The notes below the pieces were generated by a model, which worked only from the letters and a program-made list of their open reading frames with translations, was not told the DNA's origin and searched no databases. The translations under genes and the position numbers were made by a program. A stretch of DNA of 64,000 nucleotides from Polytrichum commune. Lineage: Eukaryota; Streptophyta; Polytrichopsida; Polytrichales; Polytrichaceae. Positions within the stretch are counted from its first letter, which is position 1, and every line of letters begins with the position of its first letter. The stretch lies in NCBI GenBank assembly GCA_950295325.1, contig OX485807.1, positions 23,097,666 through 23,161,665 of the forward strand, written 5' to 3'. This document shows, one piece after another, positions 62,031 to 64,000 of the stretch.

Positions 62031-62311
62031 CTAGACAAGTTTTACACACATGACATTACAACACTAGCACAAATTCAAAACAAAAACACCAAGGCCATAC
62101 TCACACAAGAAGAATACCGAAACATACACAAACTTGCACCCAAAACCATCAAAGAACCCCTCCACCAAGCCACAATAATATTCCCGATCACAACAACACC
62201 TAACCCCTTTGAAAATCATCCCCAACCACCACACACAACATCCACAAATAACACTCTAGACCTTAACCACCAACCCCACCACGTAGACTCCACACTAGGG
62301 CGGGCCATCCA

Positions 62312-62440
62312 GATAGATAGATAGAAACTCCGGTCCCTTTTTAGCAAGGGGCCGGCGTGAATAAAGTGTCCGTTCGTAATGTCAATGACCCGATGCCCAC
62401 TGGACAAGGGGACATTGGGGCAATACTACTCTCCCCTTTA
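62312..62440 (-). mobile_element. SINE-like insertion (129 bp) with 9-bp duplication
   Basis: Flanked by exact GGCCATCCA at 62303-62311 and 62441-62449. Read on the minus strand it ends in TTTCTATCTATCTATC, a tetranucleotide tail of the kind carried by some SINEs. The 5' part has no clear tRNA boxes, so it is probably a 5'-truncated copy. Confidence 0.75.
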
Positions 62441-62887
62441 GGCCATCCATGAAATAGTTGATACAAAAACCACCAACCGAAAGGACAAATGGGGAGCACA
62501 AGCCTTGAAGAGAAAATACCTATGTCAATGGCTCACTATGCATGGCACCACACAACAATGGCGCCTTGAGGAGGACCTCTTACACCTGGACAACATCTTT
62601 TTAGAACACAACCTTCTACTAATAACAAGATACCACACCACCACCCATAAACAAAAAACCACCCAAACATATGACAACTACCTCAACTACACCCAAACAA
62701 AGGATAAAAAACACATACACCCCCCGCTTAGGATCACCAACCTCAAAACATCCACACAAGAATGTAACCCGGACAAAGATATCATTATCAATAAACCTAC
62801 CATACAAACAAGCACCGCGGAATCCCACATATACGACCAAAATGGACAATTCCTCGCCACCATTACCACGGAGATACTAGAATGGCT

Positions 62888-63385
62888 CACGGGTAGATCA
62901 CTCTAAGGCATTTTTGTGCACCACGTGCGGCTGGGGTTTTTTTTGTTTTGGGGTTATTTACCTTCAAGGGCTGAATTAAAGCCCCCCTATAATTACTTCA
63001 ATTTCAAAAATTGCCCATTTGTTTGCACCCTTCCATTACTTATATTGTCCAAGTCACTGCAATTTTTTGTACTCTATATTCCTTTTAAGTAATTTTGGAC
63101 ACACGGAAATCCCAATTATCATCCATTCCCGTGAGTCCTAAACCCATTTACATACCATACTAAACATACCTTCTAGGATCCTTATCTTCAGCCCCTATAT
63201 TAATTTTACAAAAATACAATGGCCCATATTTTATGTCCATCTAACTTAGTTATAATGGGATTGTCTACATTTAATGGCCCCTTCATTATTTGGATTTCCT
63301 TTATAATTTTTATTTCAAATGATTTTAATCCTCTCTATATTATGTCACACGTCGTTTTTAAAATGCACTAAGTGATCTACCCGTG
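62888..63385. mobile_element. hAT-type MITE, copy 3 (498 bp)
   Basis: Perfect 15-bp inverted ends CACGGGTAGATCACT, with CACCACGTGCGG subterminally on the left as in copy 1. It is flanked by the exact 8-bp duplication GAATGGCT (62880-62887 and 63386-63393). The interior differs from copies 1 and 2. No coding capacity. Confidence 0.92.
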
Positions 63386-63860
63386 GAATGGCTATGGGCA
63401 CGCTTCTCTCTAAACAACCTAACCCGCCTAACCAACTCCCTACATCCCCCAGTACAAAACTTCGAAACAGAATTATTATGGCTCATACAAAGATACATTA
63501 CCATACTCCCCAAGAAAAAACCTAAACACATACTACCCAACAATCAACATCATACAATACACCCGGACATCACCAAATTACTTATAGACTCCTTCAAAAT
63601 CACACACTCATACTATTCCTCCCCACTTACGTGTCCCACACAACTCACACAATATCACTCCCCACACACCCGCGACATGCTATTCGGATCCCTAGGACAT
63701 GCACAATCGTCCAAATGGAGTGGTAGGGGCCTAGCATCCCCAACAGACTATAGTACAACCTTACAAGCCATTCATTGGGCTCGAATGGCCGCCAAAGAAG
63801 ATACACAGACAAGCACAATCCTCATAATTAACCACCAAGATTGGACACCACAAAAATTAA

Positions 63861-63990
63861 CCCTCACCAAAGGAGTAGATATCCACGTCATCTCTACCAT
63901 ACCACCTCATACCATACGATATAAACCCTCACCAAAGGAGCAGATATCCACGTCATCTCTACCATATCACCTCATACCATACAATATAAA
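63861..63990 (+). repeat. 65-bp direct tandem duplication in the LINE
   Basis: CCCTCACCAAAGGAG starts at 63861 and again at 63926; the copies differ at a few positions. A 65-bp unit is not a multiple of three. Confidence 0.85.
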
Positions 63991-64000
63991 CCCACGCCAG

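Larger units (their letters stand above)
59800..64000 (+). mobile_element. 5'-truncated LINE with nested insertions, running off the window
   Basis: One long coding frame with few breaks, C-rich and G-poor on the sense strand, starts abruptly near 59800 without an endonuclease domain. It is interrupted by a 129-bp insertion (62312-62440) and a 498-bp hAT MITE (62888-63385). Taking each out with one duplication copy rejoins the reading frame. The 3' end lies beyond the window. Confidence 0.85.
62030..64000 (+). pseudogene. LINE C-terminal region of unknown function
   Basis: After the frameshift the frame continues to 62311. It resumes after the SINE-like insert with KWGAQALKRKYLCQW and a His/Leu-rich stretch, and resumes again after the MITE with EWLWARFSL (across the junction), SSKWSGRGLASPTDY and TILIINHQDWTPQ. 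I recognise no RNase H or zinc-knuckle motif. A 65-bp direct duplication at 63861-63990 shifts the frame near the window edge. Confidence 0.6.

Overview
The window looks like nuclear DNA of a land plant. It holds two intron-rich genes with plant-type architecture in about 64 kb that is otherwise AT-rich, full of transposon remnants and microsatellites. I cannot fix the clade from sequence alone; a repeat-rich, possibly non-flowering plant (bryophyte, lycophyte or fern) is a guess. No rRNA, CRISPR array, operon or confident tRNA gene was seen.

Layout. A full-length ABCC/MRP-type ABC transporter lies on the minus strand (15323 down to 3871, 11 coding exons), with transposon debris in its introns. 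A repeat-rich stretch follows (about 15.5-35 kb). It contains a 340-bp tandem family, a 2.3-kb element A flanked by CT microsatellite, a 355-bp tandem array, several inverted-repeat elements (MITEs) and a hAT transposase fragment. At 37.6-41.2 kb a C5 cytosine methyltransferase pseudogene (minus) is cut off by a decayed Ty3/gypsy chromovirus (plus). Element B (44.94-46.86 kb), a relative of element A, ends in a GA tract and joins a duplicated module. The second real gene, SWC4/DMAP1 (plus, 52691-57971, 16 coding exons), comes next. The last 4.2 kb is a 5'-truncated LINE interrupted by a small SINE-like insertion and by a hAT MITE, both with clean target-site duplications.

The two genes are functionally unrelated: one is a membrane transporter, the other a chromatin-remodelling subunit. 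The window's main interest is transposon biology. One pair of roughly 2-kb elements (A and B) shares both ends, carries a terminal-hairpin motif and a conserved internal block, and abuts GA/CT microsatellite. I do not recognise the family. Exon boundaries were placed by hand from GT/GC-AG sites and from continuity with conserved protein families; no alignment program was run.
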